A stretch of 16,559 nucleotides of DNA from Actinomycetota bacterium (GTDB taxonomy: Bacteria; Actinomycetota; Thermoleophilia; Gaiellales; Gaiellaceae), in contig VAXT01000130.1 in the NCBI GenBank assembly GCA_005883245.1, forward strand, positions 1-16,559, given 5' to 3'. A program made the translations under genes and the position numbers. Below, in pieces: positions 1 through 6,299 of this stretch (positions are counted from its first letter, which is position 1; every line of letters starts with the position of its first letter). A model generated the notes under the pieces. That model searched no databases and was not told the DNA's origin. It saw only the letters and a list, made by a program, of their open reading frames with translations.

Positions 1-2
1 CC

Positions 3-506
3 CGGAACCCGACGTGGACGCCCGATCAGGTGAAGGGCGCGCTGATGAAGGCGGCCCGCTACGTCCCCGACGCGCCTCCGGGCTCGACCGGCGTGGGGGA
101 GGTCAACGCCTACCGGGCCGCGAACGTGAACCGGGCCCCGAACCCGAACCTCGCGCTCGATGCGTACCTGATGCCGGACCCGGCGGGCGGCGGCACACCC
201 GTCTTCGACGCGGTCAGCTGGAGCGACGCGGCCCGTGGCAATCGCAGCTGGGACGCGGTCAGCTGGTCGGACGCCTCCTGGAGCGATGTCTCCTGGACCG
301 ATGCCAGCTGGACCGATGTCTCCTGGAGCGACGTGACCTGGTCGGACGTGACCTGGAGCGACGTGCTCGCAGCCGCCGACGTCACCTGGGAGGACGCGGC
401 TGACGGCGAGGTCGATCCGCCCGCAGGAACGCCGGCCGTGCTGACGCCCGAGGAAGAGGCGGCCGCGGAGGCGGACCCCGACCTCGGCTTGACGCCCGAT
501 CCCTAG
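3..506 (+). CDS. Subtilisin-like serine protease (S8 family), C-terminal part only
   Basis: The gene enters from the left edge, so the start and the catalytic Asp, His and Ser are outside the window. The first visible residues read NPTWTPDQVKGALMKAA and then GVGEVNAYRAAN. This is the usual end of an S8 catalytic domain, where the last helix and the G-x-G-x-V-N-A strand follow the catalytic Ser region. After a short linker comes a Trp-rich tail of seven perfect-period pentapeptides of type (A/V)(S/T)W(S/T)D, with related units on both sides (VSWSD at 213-227, VTWED at 381-395). The protein ends in an acidic, Pro-rich stretch. Such proteases are normally secreted, and similar SW-repeat tails occur on actinobacterial subtilases (family knowledge). 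The tail could be a spacer, a cell-surface adhesion segment or an autoinhibitory piece; the sequence does not decide. The family call rests on the C-terminal segment only. Confidence 0.7.
   Translation, partial: RNPTWTPDQVKGALMKAARYVPDAPPGSTGVGEVNAYRAANVNRAPNPNLALDAYLMPDPAGGGTPVFDAVSWSDAARGNRSWDAVSWSDASWSDVSWTDASWTDVSWSDVTWSDVTWSDVLAAADVTWEDAADGEVDPPAGTPAVLTPEEEAAAEADPDLGLTPDP
258..362 (+). repeat. Seven tandem 15-bp units coding for (A/V)(S/T)W(S/T)D
   Basis: Seven head-to-tail in-frame 15-base units encode VSWSD, ASWSD, VSWTD, ASWTD, VSWSD, VTWSD and VTWSD. Codons vary between units (AGC, TCC and ACC before TGG; GAC or GAT after), so the peptide is better conserved than the DNA. This suggests selection on the protein rather than very recent slippage. 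Confidence 0.9.
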
Positions 507-516
507 CGCGAGACAC

Positions 517-573
517 CCTCGGCGGGGCCGCGCGTGCCGGCTTCCACGCTCACTCGGACGGGGGACGCCGAGG
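517..573 (+). terminator. Possible stem-loop downstream of the protease gene
   Basis: CCTCGGCG (517-524) is fully complementary to CGCCGAGG (566-573), with a GC-rich 41-base interior that can fold further. It lies 11 bases after the protease stop codon. No T-run follows, so a terminator role is only a guess. Confidence 0.25.
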
Positions 574-637
574 CTCTTGACCGCCCCTAACTTGAGACAC
601 GGAGCCACCTTTCCTCTGCGGCTCCTGACCACGGACT

Positions 638-643
638 AGGAGA
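638..643 (+). promoter_or_regulatory. Ribosome binding site AGGAGA of the putative leader peptide
   Basis: AGGAGA lies 8 bases before the ATG at 652. It is one of the few clear Shine-Dalgarno sequences in the window, and it serves the 11-codon frame rather than the large gene that follows. Confidence 0.45.
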
Positions 644-651
644 GACTGAAC

Positions 652-687
652 ATGCGGCACGGACGACCGAGCGTGAGGGCGGCGTGA
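652..687 (+). CDS. Putative 11-residue leader peptide coupled to the c-di-GMP gene
   Basis: The frame ATG CGG CAC ... GCG TGA encodes MRHGRPSVRAA. It has a good Shine-Dalgarno (AGGAGA, 8-base spacing), and its TGA stop overlaps the GTG start of the next gene as GTGA (684-687). The large gene has only a weak GAGG (675-678) of its own, so re-initiation after the leader could set its expression. The peptide is basic and has no recognisable attenuation codon run. It may be a chance frame; the ribosome site and the exact overlap are the arguments for it. Confidence 0.35.
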   Translation: MRHGRPSVRAA

Positions 688-3437
688 GCGCCGTTCCGTC
701 CGATGTTTCCTTCGGCGAGCAGCCGGAGCCCAGCCCGAGCGGCACCCGGCGGCTCTCGCTCGCGGCGACCGCGTACCTCGTAGCGGTCGCGATCGTCGCG
801 GGGCTCGTCGCAGCGCCGTTCGTCCCGAGGCTCCAGACCGAGAGCTACAGCCCGCGTGTTTGGATCATGTTCTTGCTGTTCGTGACCGGCGCGGCCGCCG
901 CGCAGGCGGCGCTCGTGAAGACGGGGCGCAACCAGTCCTACCACGCAACCAACGTCTTCCTGATCCCTGCGATCCTGCTCCTGCCCCCGGAGTTGATCGT
1001 CGTCGTCGCGGTCGTCCAGCACATCCCGGCCTGGCTCAAGAACCGCACCGCCTGGTATCGCGAGTGCTTCAACATCTGCAACTACGTGATCGCCTCCATC
1101 GCCGCCTGGGCGACGGTGAGGATGATCCTCCATGCCGATGGGCTGGTCTCGAGCATGGGCTTCCGCTTCGCCGTCGCAGGGCTCGCCTGCTCGATCGTCT
1201 TCGTCGGGCTGAACCACGCGATGCTCGCGCCGATGCTCCTGCTTGGGCACGGACACACGATCCGCGAGTCGGGCCTGTTCTCGTTCCACGGCCTGTCGAC
1301 GGAGCTCGCGCTCGCCTGCCTCGGCGTCGTCGTGGCCGCGTTCTGGTACGGAGACCCGTGGCTGATCCCGTTCGCGGTCGCTCCCGTGCTCCTGATCCAC
1401 CGGTCGCTCTCGGTGCCGCAGCTCGAGGCCGAGGCACGTGTCGATCCGAAAACCGGGCTCTTCAACGCGCGCCACTTCGGGATCGCGCTCAACGAGGAGA
1501 TCGTGCGCTCGCAGCGCTTCAACCGTCCGCTCGCGCTGATCATGGCCGACCTGGACCTCCTGCGCGACATCAACAACTCGTACGGCCACCTCGCCGGTGA
1601 CGCCGTGCTGAAAGGCATCGCCGAGGTCTTCAGGACGCACCTCAGGCACTACGACGTCCCGTCGCGGTTCGGAGGCGAAGAGTTCAGCATCCTGCTGCCG
1701 GAGACGAGCGCCGAGGAGGCACTCGAGATCGCCGAGCGGATCCGCCGCGAGGTCGCGGATCGCGCCATCGACGTCGAGACCTCGAGCGAGCCGATCCGCG
1801 CGACGGTCTCGATCGGCGTCGCCGCGTACCCACGTGACGGCCAGGACGCGAACGAGCTCATCCATCAGGCGGATCTCGCCGTCTACCGCGCGAAGCTCCA
1901 GGGCCGAAACCGTGTGCTCGACGCAAGCGCCGAGCCGCTGGCGGTCCCCAACGACCGCAAGCCGCGACTGGTCGCAGTGCCGGAAACGGGCGACCACTTC
2001 GAGCCGCTTCCTCCGGCCGTCGAGGTCGCTCCGCCGGAGGAGCGCAGGCATCCACGGACGCACGCGGTGCACGGGCCGCGCTTCCTCTCGCTCTCGTTCC
2101 GGCTCGCCCTTCTCGTCGGCTTCGTCTCGATCGTCGGGATCGGGGCGGGCGTCATCGGGCTCGTGCTCGGATCCAACCACGACGTCTTCGCGCTGATCGC
2201 CCTCGTCGTCCTCGTCGGCTTCGGCCAGACGCTCGCGATCGAGGTCGACGACGGTGGATCGATCTCGGTCAGCGCGGTCGGCTCGCTGGCCGGAGCGGCG
2301 CTCTTCGGCCCGCGGGCGGCGCTCGTGCTCGCGGCCACGACGGCGATCGTCGAGTGGAGCGCCCGCAGGTCCGAGATCCACCGCGTCCTGTTCAACATCG
2401 GGGCGCTCACGCTCTCCTCGCTGGCGGCTGCCTGCGTGTTCGCGGTCGGCTTCCAGAGCACCGTCGGAGAGTTCGTGACGGCCGCTGCCGGCCTCGTCGC
2501 GGGTTTGGCGTACTTCGCGGTCAACACCGGCCTGCTGAGCGTGGCGATCTCGATGGAGGGACACGAGCCCGTGCGCCGCGTCTGGCACGAGCGGTTCGCC
2601 TGGCTCGCGACGCACTGGGTCGTCTACGGCTTCGTCGGCGGCGTGATGGCGATTGCGTACCACGCCGCGGGCCTCTATGCCCTGGCGGTCTTCGCCGTCC
2701 CGCTGCTTCTCATGCGCAAGACGCAGGAGGCCTACCTCAGGCACACGCAACGGAGCGCCCAGAAGCTGCGAGCGGCCGCGCAGACGATCCAGAGCCAGAA
2801 CGTCTCGCTCGAGAAGGCGAACCGGCTTCTGCGCGAGCGCTCGACGGCCGCGATGGAAAGCCTTTCGGCGACCGTGGACGCGCGCGACGCGTACACGGCG
2901 GGCCACTCGAGGCGCGTCCAGCAGCTTGCGTTGGCGATCGGCCGGGAGCTCGGGCTCTCACAGACGGAGCTCGACTTGCTCGGGCACGCGGCGCTCTTCC
3001 ACGACATCGGCAAGCTCGCCGTCCCGGACGCGATCCTGCTCAAACCGGCCGTCCTCACGGACGACGAGTGGGCGCTCATGCAGCGCCACTCCGACGAGGG
3101 GGCGCGCATCATCGACCGCCTCGGCTTCCTGAACGACGCCGTGCCTTCGATCCGCCATCATCACGAACGGTTCGACGGCGGCGGCTACCCGGACGGCCTG
3201 AAGGGGGAGGAGATCCCGCTCGGGGCGCGCATCATCCACGTCGCCGATGCGCTCGACTCGATGCTGACGACCCGGATCTACCGCGCTGCTCGGCCCGCGA
3301 TGGAGGCGATGGACGAGCTCAGGCGCGCGGCCGGCACCCAGTTCTGCCCGCGCTGCGTGGCTGCGCTGTCGCGCGTACTGCCGCCGGAGATCCTGGCCGA
3401 CGAGGCCGCCCGGCACGAGCTCCTCGCCGCCGTGTAG
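684..3437 (+). CDS. Bifunctional membrane GGDEF / HD-GYP protein (c-di-GMP cyclase and phosphodiesterase)
   Basis: This 917-residue inner-membrane protein should both make and hydrolyse cyclic di-GMP. Order: about seven membrane helices (roughly residues 25-240); GGDEF domain (about 250-412) with GGEEF at 330-334, the metal-site Asp in MADLD, and an intact RxxD inhibitory site (RHYD, 321-324) exactly five residues upstream; a Pro-rich linker; a second multi-helix membrane block (about 467-678); a helical linker (680-725); and an HD-GYP domain (about 725-895). The latter has HS at 741-742, HD at 773-774, HHE at 826-828 and DGGGYP at 831-836, so both active sites look intact. In the late HD-GYP motif GTQFDP the Asp is Cys here (GTQFCP). 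The two membrane blocks resemble each other, as if two proteins of the type sensor-GGDEF and sensor-HD-GYP had fused. The GTG start is chosen for its GTGA overlap with the leader frame. The stimulus is unknown. Confidence 0.93.
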   Translation: MSAVPSDVSFGEQPEPSPSGTRRLSLAATAYLVAVAIVAGLVAAPFVPRLQTESYSPRVWIMFLLFVTGAAAAQAALVKTGRNQSYHATNVFLIPAILLLPPELIVVVAVVQHIPAWLKNRTAWYRECFNICNYVIASIAAWATVRMILHADGLVSSMGFRFAVAGLACSIVFVGLNHAMLAPMLLLGHGHTIRESGLFSFHGLSTELALACLGVVVAAFWYGDPWLIPFAVAPVLLIHRSLSVPQLEAEARVDPKTGLFNARHFGIALNEEIVRSQRFNRPLALIMADLDLLRDINNSYGHLAGDAVLKGIAEVFRTHLRHYDVPSRFGGEEFSILLPETSAEEALEIAERIRREVADRAIDVETSSEPIRATVSIGVAAYPRDGQDANELIHQADLAVYRAKLQGRNRVLDASAEPLAVPNDRKPRLVAVPETGDHFEPLPPAVEVAPPEERRHPRTHAVHGPRFLSLSFRLALLVGFVSIVGIGAGVIGLVLGSNHDVFALIALVVLVGFGQTLAIEVDDGGSISVSAVGSLAGAALFGPRAALVLAATTAIVEWSARRSEIHRVLFNIGALTLSSLAAACVFAVGFQSTVGEFVTAAAGLVAGLAYFAVNTGLLSVAISMEGHEPVRRVWHERFAWLATHWVVYGFVGGVMAIAYHAAGLYALAVFAVPLLLMRKTQEAYLRHTQRSAQKLRAAAQTIQSQNVSLEKANRLLRERSTAAMESLSATVDARDAYTAGHSRRVQQLALAIGRELGLSQTELDLLGHAALFHDIGKLAVPDAILLKPAVLTDDEWALMQRHSDEGARIIDRLGFLNDAVPSIRHHHERFDGGGYPDGLKGEEIPLGARIIHVADALDSMLTTRIYRAARPAMEAMDELRRAAGTQFCPRCVAALSRVLPPEILADEAARHELLAAV

Positions 3438-3446
3438 CCCCAATCA

Positions 3447-3479
3447 GCCATGTCCTGGGACCAGGTCCCGAGGCATGGC
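3447..3479 (+). terminator. Stem-loop after the GGDEF/HD-GYP gene
   Basis: GCCATG (3447-3452) pairs with CATGGC (3474-3479), and inside it GGGACC-A-GGTCCC (3457-3469) forms a second dyad. The element starts 9 bases after the stop codon. There is no T-run, which is common for high-GC terminators; an operator role for the inner palindrome is also possible. Confidence 0.45.
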
Positions 3480-3508
3480 CGCGTTGGTCAGGGCCGTTTC
3501 AATGTCTT

Positions 3509-3535
3509 AGACTAGGTTTGCAAGTTCTCTAGTCT
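3509..3535. promoter_or_regulatory. Operator-like dyad AGACTAG-N13-CTAGTCT
   Basis: Perfect 7-base arms (3509-3515 and 3529-3535) flank a 13-base spacer, only 17 bases upstream of the DNA-binding-repeat gene and across its predicted -35 region. The position suits autorepression by that gene's product; this is inference. Confidence 0.4.
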
Positions 3536-3545
3536 GTTCTATTCT
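3518..3545 (+). promoter_or_regulatory. Predicted promoter TTGCAA-N16-TATTCT, leaderless
   Basis: The -35 is TTGCAA (3518-3523) and the -10 is TATTCT (3540-3545). The A of the ATG at 3553 lies 7 bases past the -10, where transcription should begin. No Shine-Dalgarno is present, so the mRNA probably starts at the start codon. Confidence 0.45.
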
Positions 3546-3552
3546 TCTTTGC

Positions 3553-4272
3553 ATGCCCCGGAAACGCCGGCCTCCGCAGGCCGTGCGCAGCATCGACCCG
3601 GCCGCGCTCGCCGAGTTCCAGGCCGGTATCCGCAAGCGCTACTCGGACGAGGAGATCCTGGAGCAGCTGCGTGCCTCCGCCGAGCGGCTGGGGCGCTCGC
3701 CGACGATGCGCGAGTTCGAGGCCGACGAGGAGACGACGGTCCACCCGCAAACGGTGATCCAGCACTTCAAGAGCTGGAACGAAGCCAAACGCAAGGCGGG
3801 GCTCGTCCCGCGCCGGTTCGCCCAGCCGGCCGACCTCATCCGCCAGCTGCGCGAGCTCGGCGCTGAGCTGGGACGCGCGCCGACGGCGAAGGACCTCGAC
3901 GTGCACCGCGACTCGATGCCGTCGAAGTCGCTGTACTGGCACATGTTCGGGTCACTCAAGAACGCCCTCCGCGAAGCTGGGTTCGACGTTCCGGTGGGGG
4001 AGGAGAGGCTCGAGCGCGCGATCGACCAGGGTGCCGCGCTGGCCCGCAAGCTCGGGCGGCTGCCGAAGTTCGCCGACTGGAAGCAGGCCCGCGTCGAGGA
4101 CCCGGAGCTCATGAGCGAATGGCAGATTTACCGCATGCTCGAGCCGCACAAGGGGGCATGGGCTGCATTCCAGTACCTCGTGCGCGAACGGCTACTCGAA
4201 GATGGGGTGGAGGTGTCGGCGGAAGGCGGGCTCAGACGGCCGCGATCGCGGCGAGGAGGCGGAGGCACGTAG
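3553..4272 (+). CDS. Protein of three tandem homing-endonuclease-associated (HNH-repeat) DNA-binding units, no nuclease
   Basis: The 239-residue protein consists almost only of a repeated unit of about 55 residues: an amphipathic helix, LGR-(S/A/L)-P-(T/K), a variable segment, then a G/S-x-W/L-N-x-A-helix-AG ending. Copies lie at about 30-84 (LGRSPT, SWNEAKRKAG), 92-144 (LGRAPT, GSLKNALREAG) and 150-210 (LGRLPK, GAWAAFQYL). This pattern matches the repeat found beside HNH homing endonucleases, where it is thought to bind DNA; no HNH or other nuclease motif is present. The N-terminus (MPRKRRPP) and C-terminus (RRPRSRRGGGG) are very basic, as for a DNA-binding protein. I infer a stand-alone DNA-binding regulator. 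The start lacks a Shine-Dalgarno and appears leaderless. The last 41 bases overlap the end of the convergent amidotransferase gene. Confidence 0.75.
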   Translation: MPRKRRPPQAVRSIDPAALAEFQAGIRKRYSDEEILEQLRASAERLGRSPTMREFEADEETTVHPQTVIQHFKSWNEAKRKAGLVPRRFAQPADLIRQLRELGAELGRAPTAKDLDVHRDSMPSKSLYWHMFGSLKNALREAGFDVPVGEERLERAIDQGAALARKLGRLPKFADWKQARVEDPELMSEWQIYRMLEPHKGAWAAFQYLVRERLLEDGVEVSAEGGLRRPRSRRGGGGT

Positions 4273-5017
4273 CGCCCTCCTGAGGCGCCCGCACGGCCGG
4301 AAGCGGCGTCTCCTCGAACGCTCGATCCGGTCCGAAGCGCAGAGCCTTCTGCCGGCGGCCGTGAACGAGTGGGACAAGAATTCCCTCGGGCAGCTCACGC
4401 TTGCGCAACCGCACGCCAAGGTACCGCTCGACGATCTCGAGTGTCTTCTTCGTCGAGGCGAAGAACGCCTCGCTCAGGCCTTCGCCGAGCCAGAGCGGGC
4501 GGCCGACGCCGCGGGCGACGTAGAGCGTGTCCGGTTCGCGGTCGTCGAACCAGGCGGTCGCCATCGAGCCGCACAGCTCCTCGAGCACCTCGGGCCTGGG
4601 CCCGTACGTGTCGACGAGCGCGAAGATCGCCTCGCTGTCGACGGTCATGTCGGGCTCGTGGCGCTCGAGGCCGTACCGGGCGAAGATCTCCTCGTCGTTG
4701 ACGATGATCCCGTTGTGGACCCCCTTGACGGCGCCGTGGCGGATCGGGTGGTTGTTGCCCTCGATCCGCGGATGGCCCTTTGTGTAATCGCGCACATGCA
4801 GAAGCGCCTGATTCGCGTCCTGCGGGATGTCCAGGCGGTCGAGGAGCGCGCTGGCCCCGGAGCGCTGCTTGTGCACCGAGAGTGCACCCTCGCCGCGGTA
4901 GGCATACCCGGCCGCGTCCGCACCGCGCTCCGCGATGCCCGCGAGGAGGGCCTGAGCCGCGAGCGTTCGGTCTACGCCGCTCGCACGATGAAAGCTATAT
5001 CCGGCAATGCCACACAT
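4232..5017 (-). CDS. Free-standing class II (Ntn-type) glutamine amidotransferase
   Basis: The 261-residue protein begins MCGIAGY, so Met removal exposes Cys2 as the catalytic nucleophile, the mark of class II glutaminases (GlmS, PurF and AsnB families). Further family signatures are RGADAAGY (31-38), HVRDYTKGHPR (74-84, the counterpart of H-T-R-x-A-T), NNHP (88-91), HNGIIVND (101-108) and DSEAIF (127-132). It should release ammonia from glutamine. GlmS, PurF and AsnB carry a synthase domain after this unit; here the protein ends soon after the glutaminase fold, so the acceptor enzyme is unknown and not encoded nearby. The start is fixed by the need for Cys at position 2; there is no Shine-Dalgarno and a TAGCAT box lies 7 bases upstream. 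The 3' end overlaps the convergent DNA-binding-repeat gene by 41 bases. Confidence 0.85.
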   Translation of the reverse strand: MCGIAGYSFHRASGVDRTLAAQALLAGIAERGADAAGYAYRGEGALSVHKQRSGASALLDRLDIPQDANQALLHVRDYTKGHPRIEGNNHPIRHGAVKGVHNGIIVNDEEIFARYGLERHEPDMTVDSEAIFALVDTYGPRPEVLEELCGSMATAWFDDREPDTLYVARGVGRPLWLGEGLSEAFFASTKKTLEIVERYLGVRLRKRELPEGILVPLVHGRRQKALRFGPDRAFEETPLPAVRAPQEGATCLRLLAAIAAV

Positions 5018-5024
5018 TTGAATG

Positions 5025-5030
5025 ATGCTA
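5025..5030 (-). promoter_or_regulatory. -10 box TAGCAT of the amidotransferase gene
   Basis: TAGCAT on the minus strand ends 7 bases before the ATG at 5017, with no Shine-Dalgarno between, which fits leaderless transcription. No convincing -35 is visible; the dyad GGACG-ACCC-CGTCC (5042-5055) covers that zone. Confidence 0.35.
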
Positions 5031-5123
5031 GAAGTCCGGCTGGACGACCCCGTCCTCGATTTCCAGACGTACCCTGTCTTCCCTTTTCGACGCATAACCT
5101 CCGTGGTAGTTAGAGAGGAACCT

Positions 5124-5137
5124 CCCTCGTTCGAGGG
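5124..5137. promoter_or_regulatory. Dyad CCCTCG-TT-CGAGGG in the divergent intergenic region
   Basis: Six-base perfect arms separated by TT lie between the divergent amidotransferase and sigma-factor genes (intergenic region 5018-5182), 45 bases before the sigma start. It may be an operator or a hairpin in the 5' end of a longer sigma transcript. Confidence 0.25.
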
Positions 5138-5182
5138 GATCCGGCTAAGCCACCCCCGGTCGAGTGACCGATACAGCTCTCG

Positions 5183-6145
5183 ATGGCGCGGCCTCTGCCT
5201 CAGCGACCCCCGGACGACGATCCCACGCCCGAGCCCAAGCTCGAGGTCGTCCCCAAGCCCGCACAGCTCGACGAGCCCGACGATGTCGAGGAGAAAGACT
5301 CCTACGACGCCGCCGCCGCGATCACGCAAGACCCGCTGAAGCTCTACGTCCGCCAGATCGGCGACGGCCCGCTGCTGACGGCACAGGAGGAGCGGGAGCT
5401 CGCCCGGCGCAAGGACGCGGGCGACGAGGCTGCCAAACGCCGCCTCATCGAGTGCAACCTGCGGCTCGTGATGTCGATCACGCGGAACTACACGAAGGCC
5501 GGCGTCCCGCTGCTCGACCTGATCCAGGAGGGCAACCTCGGCCTGATCCGCGCCGTCGAGAAGTTCGACTACAAGCTCGGCTTCAAGCTCTCGACCTACG
5601 CGACCTGGTGGATCCGCCAGGCCGTCACGCGTGCGCTCGCCGACCAGGGGCGGACGATCCGGCTGCCGGTCCACGTCGCCGAGCAGACGCGCAAGGTGCT
5701 GCGCGCGCGCCGCATCCTCGCCCAGAAGCTGAACCGCGACCCCGAGGTGCCCGAGATCGCCAAGGAGGCAGGGTTCACACCCGAGCGCGTCCAGGAGCTG
5801 CTCGACCTAATTCAGGATCCCGTCAGCCTCGAGACCCCGGTGGGGGATGGGGAGAGCGTCTACAGCGACCTGATCGAGGACACGAAGTCCGACCGGCCCG
5901 ACGACGCGACGACGAAGATGCTCCGCTCACGGGAGCTGGCGGGTGCACTGCGACGGCTGAGCCCGCGCATGCGCCGCGTCCTCGCACTCCGCTTCGGCCT
6001 CGACGGCGAGTCGCCCCAGACGCTGGAGCAGGTCGGCCTCGGGCTCGGCATTACGCGAGAGCGCGTACGCCAGCTCGAGTCCCGTGCGCTCCGCGAATTG
6101 CGGCAGACCGCTCCGGGCCTGCAGCTCTACCTCGAGAGCGAATAG
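5183..6145 (+). CDS. Primary-type sigma-70 RNA polymerase sigma factor (group 1/2, short N-terminus)
   Basis: The 320-residue protein has an acidic, Pro-rich N-terminus (1-45) without region 1.1. Region 1.2 is at about 48-80 (DPLKLYVRQIGDGPLLTAQE), region 2 at about 85-162 with the core-binding DLIQEGNLGLIRAVEKFD and the -10-reading/melting stretch FKLSTYATWWIRQAVTRALA, region 3 at about 165-240, and region 4 at about 253-315 with the -35-reading helix-turn-helix TLEQVGLGLGITRERVRQLE. All segments for promoter recognition are intact. It directs RNA polymerase to housekeeping-like promoters; whether it is the main or an accessory sigma cannot be told here. ATG 5183 is the first in-frame start after a TGA at 5165. 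No Shine-Dalgarno precedes it; GATACA (5170-5175) sits 7 bases upstream and could be a -10. A large hairpin directly follows the stop codon. Confidence 0.93.
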   Translation: MARPLPQRPPDDDPTPEPKLEVVPKPAQLDEPDDVEEKDSYDAAAAITQDPLKLYVRQIGDGPLLTAQEERELARRKDAGDEAAKRRLIECNLRLVMSITRNYTKAGVPLLDLIQEGNLGLIRAVEKFDYKLGFKLSTYATWWIRQAVTRALADQGRTIRLPVHVAEQTRKVLRARRILAQKLNRDPEVPEIAKEAGFTPERVQELLDLIQDPVSLETPVGDGESVYSDLIEDTKSDRPDDATTKMLRSRELAGALRRLSPRMRRVLALRFGLDGESPQTLEQVGLGLGITRERVRQLESRALRELRQTAPGLQLYLESE

Positions 6146-6191
6146 TCGAAGAAAGTCCGGCGCGCTGCGCGCGCCATGACGACTTCTTCGA
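6146..6191 (+). terminator. Long two-part hairpin terminator after the first sigma gene
   Basis: The outer arms TCGAAGAAAGTC (6146-6157) and GACTTCTTCGA (6181-6191) pair with one bulged A. The inner arms GGCGCGC (6159-6165) and GCGCGCC (6169-6175) pair perfectly around TGC. The stem starts at the base after the stop codon. Only TTT follows, so it is not a textbook U-tract terminator, but the stem is very stable. Confidence 0.65.
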
Positions 6192-6220
6192 CATTTGATC
6201 TCGCAACCAGGCGTTCCTGA

Positions 6221-6281
6221 TCCGCGAGCGTCGGCTCACGACCGAGCTGCGTCCACAGCAGGCGCTTGGCCTTGTTCATCT
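6221..6281 (-). pseudogene. 61-bp remnant of a sigma-70 gene (region 3)
   Basis: These 61 bases match 6916-6976, inside the second sigma gene and in the same orientation, with only four differences (6238, 6256, 6267, 6268). Similarity stops abruptly on both sides. Read on the minus strand it encodes MNKAKRLLWTQLGREPTLA, against MNKAERLLWTQLGREPTLA in the intact gene. Three of the four differences are silent third-base changes, so the source was probably a functional paralogue that diverged as a coding gene before this piece was left here. It has no start context or flanking sigma sequence and cannot function as a protein. Confidence 0.8.
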
Positions 6282-6287
6282 GACGCG

Positions 6288-6293
6288 TACTGT
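6288..6293 (+). promoter_or_regulatory. -10 box TACTGT of the small membrane-protein gene
   Basis: TACTGT ends 6 bases before the ATG at 6300. A weak -35 TTGGCC (6266-6271) lies 16 bases upstream, inside the sigma remnant, so the remnant may supply part of this promoter. No Shine-Dalgarno is present. Confidence 0.3.
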
Positions 6294-6299
6294 TTCGTC

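Noticed and set aside
258..362. Tandem 15-base units as a CRISPR-like array
   Set aside because: There are no spacers; the units are contiguous, in frame and encode a protein repeat.
577..593. TTGACC and TAACTT upstream of the leader peptide as a promoter
   Set aside because: The two boxes are only 5 bases apart and no partner box lies at 16-18 bases for either.
636..2906. Very long open frame on the minus strand opposite the GGDEF/HD-GYP gene
   Set aside because: It is antisense to a gene with clear domains, is extremely Arg/Asp/Glu-rich and contains no recognisable fold; it is a GC-codon shadow.
5164..6198. GTG-started frame overlapping the first sigma gene in another frame
   Set aside because: The product is Arg/Ala/Pro-rich shadow sequence; the sigma frame starting at 5183 has all conserved regions.
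6195..6299. Upstream ATG extension of the small membrane protein
   Set aside because: The extra 35 residues are antisense to the sigma remnant and of non-protein character; ATG 6300 has a better start context.
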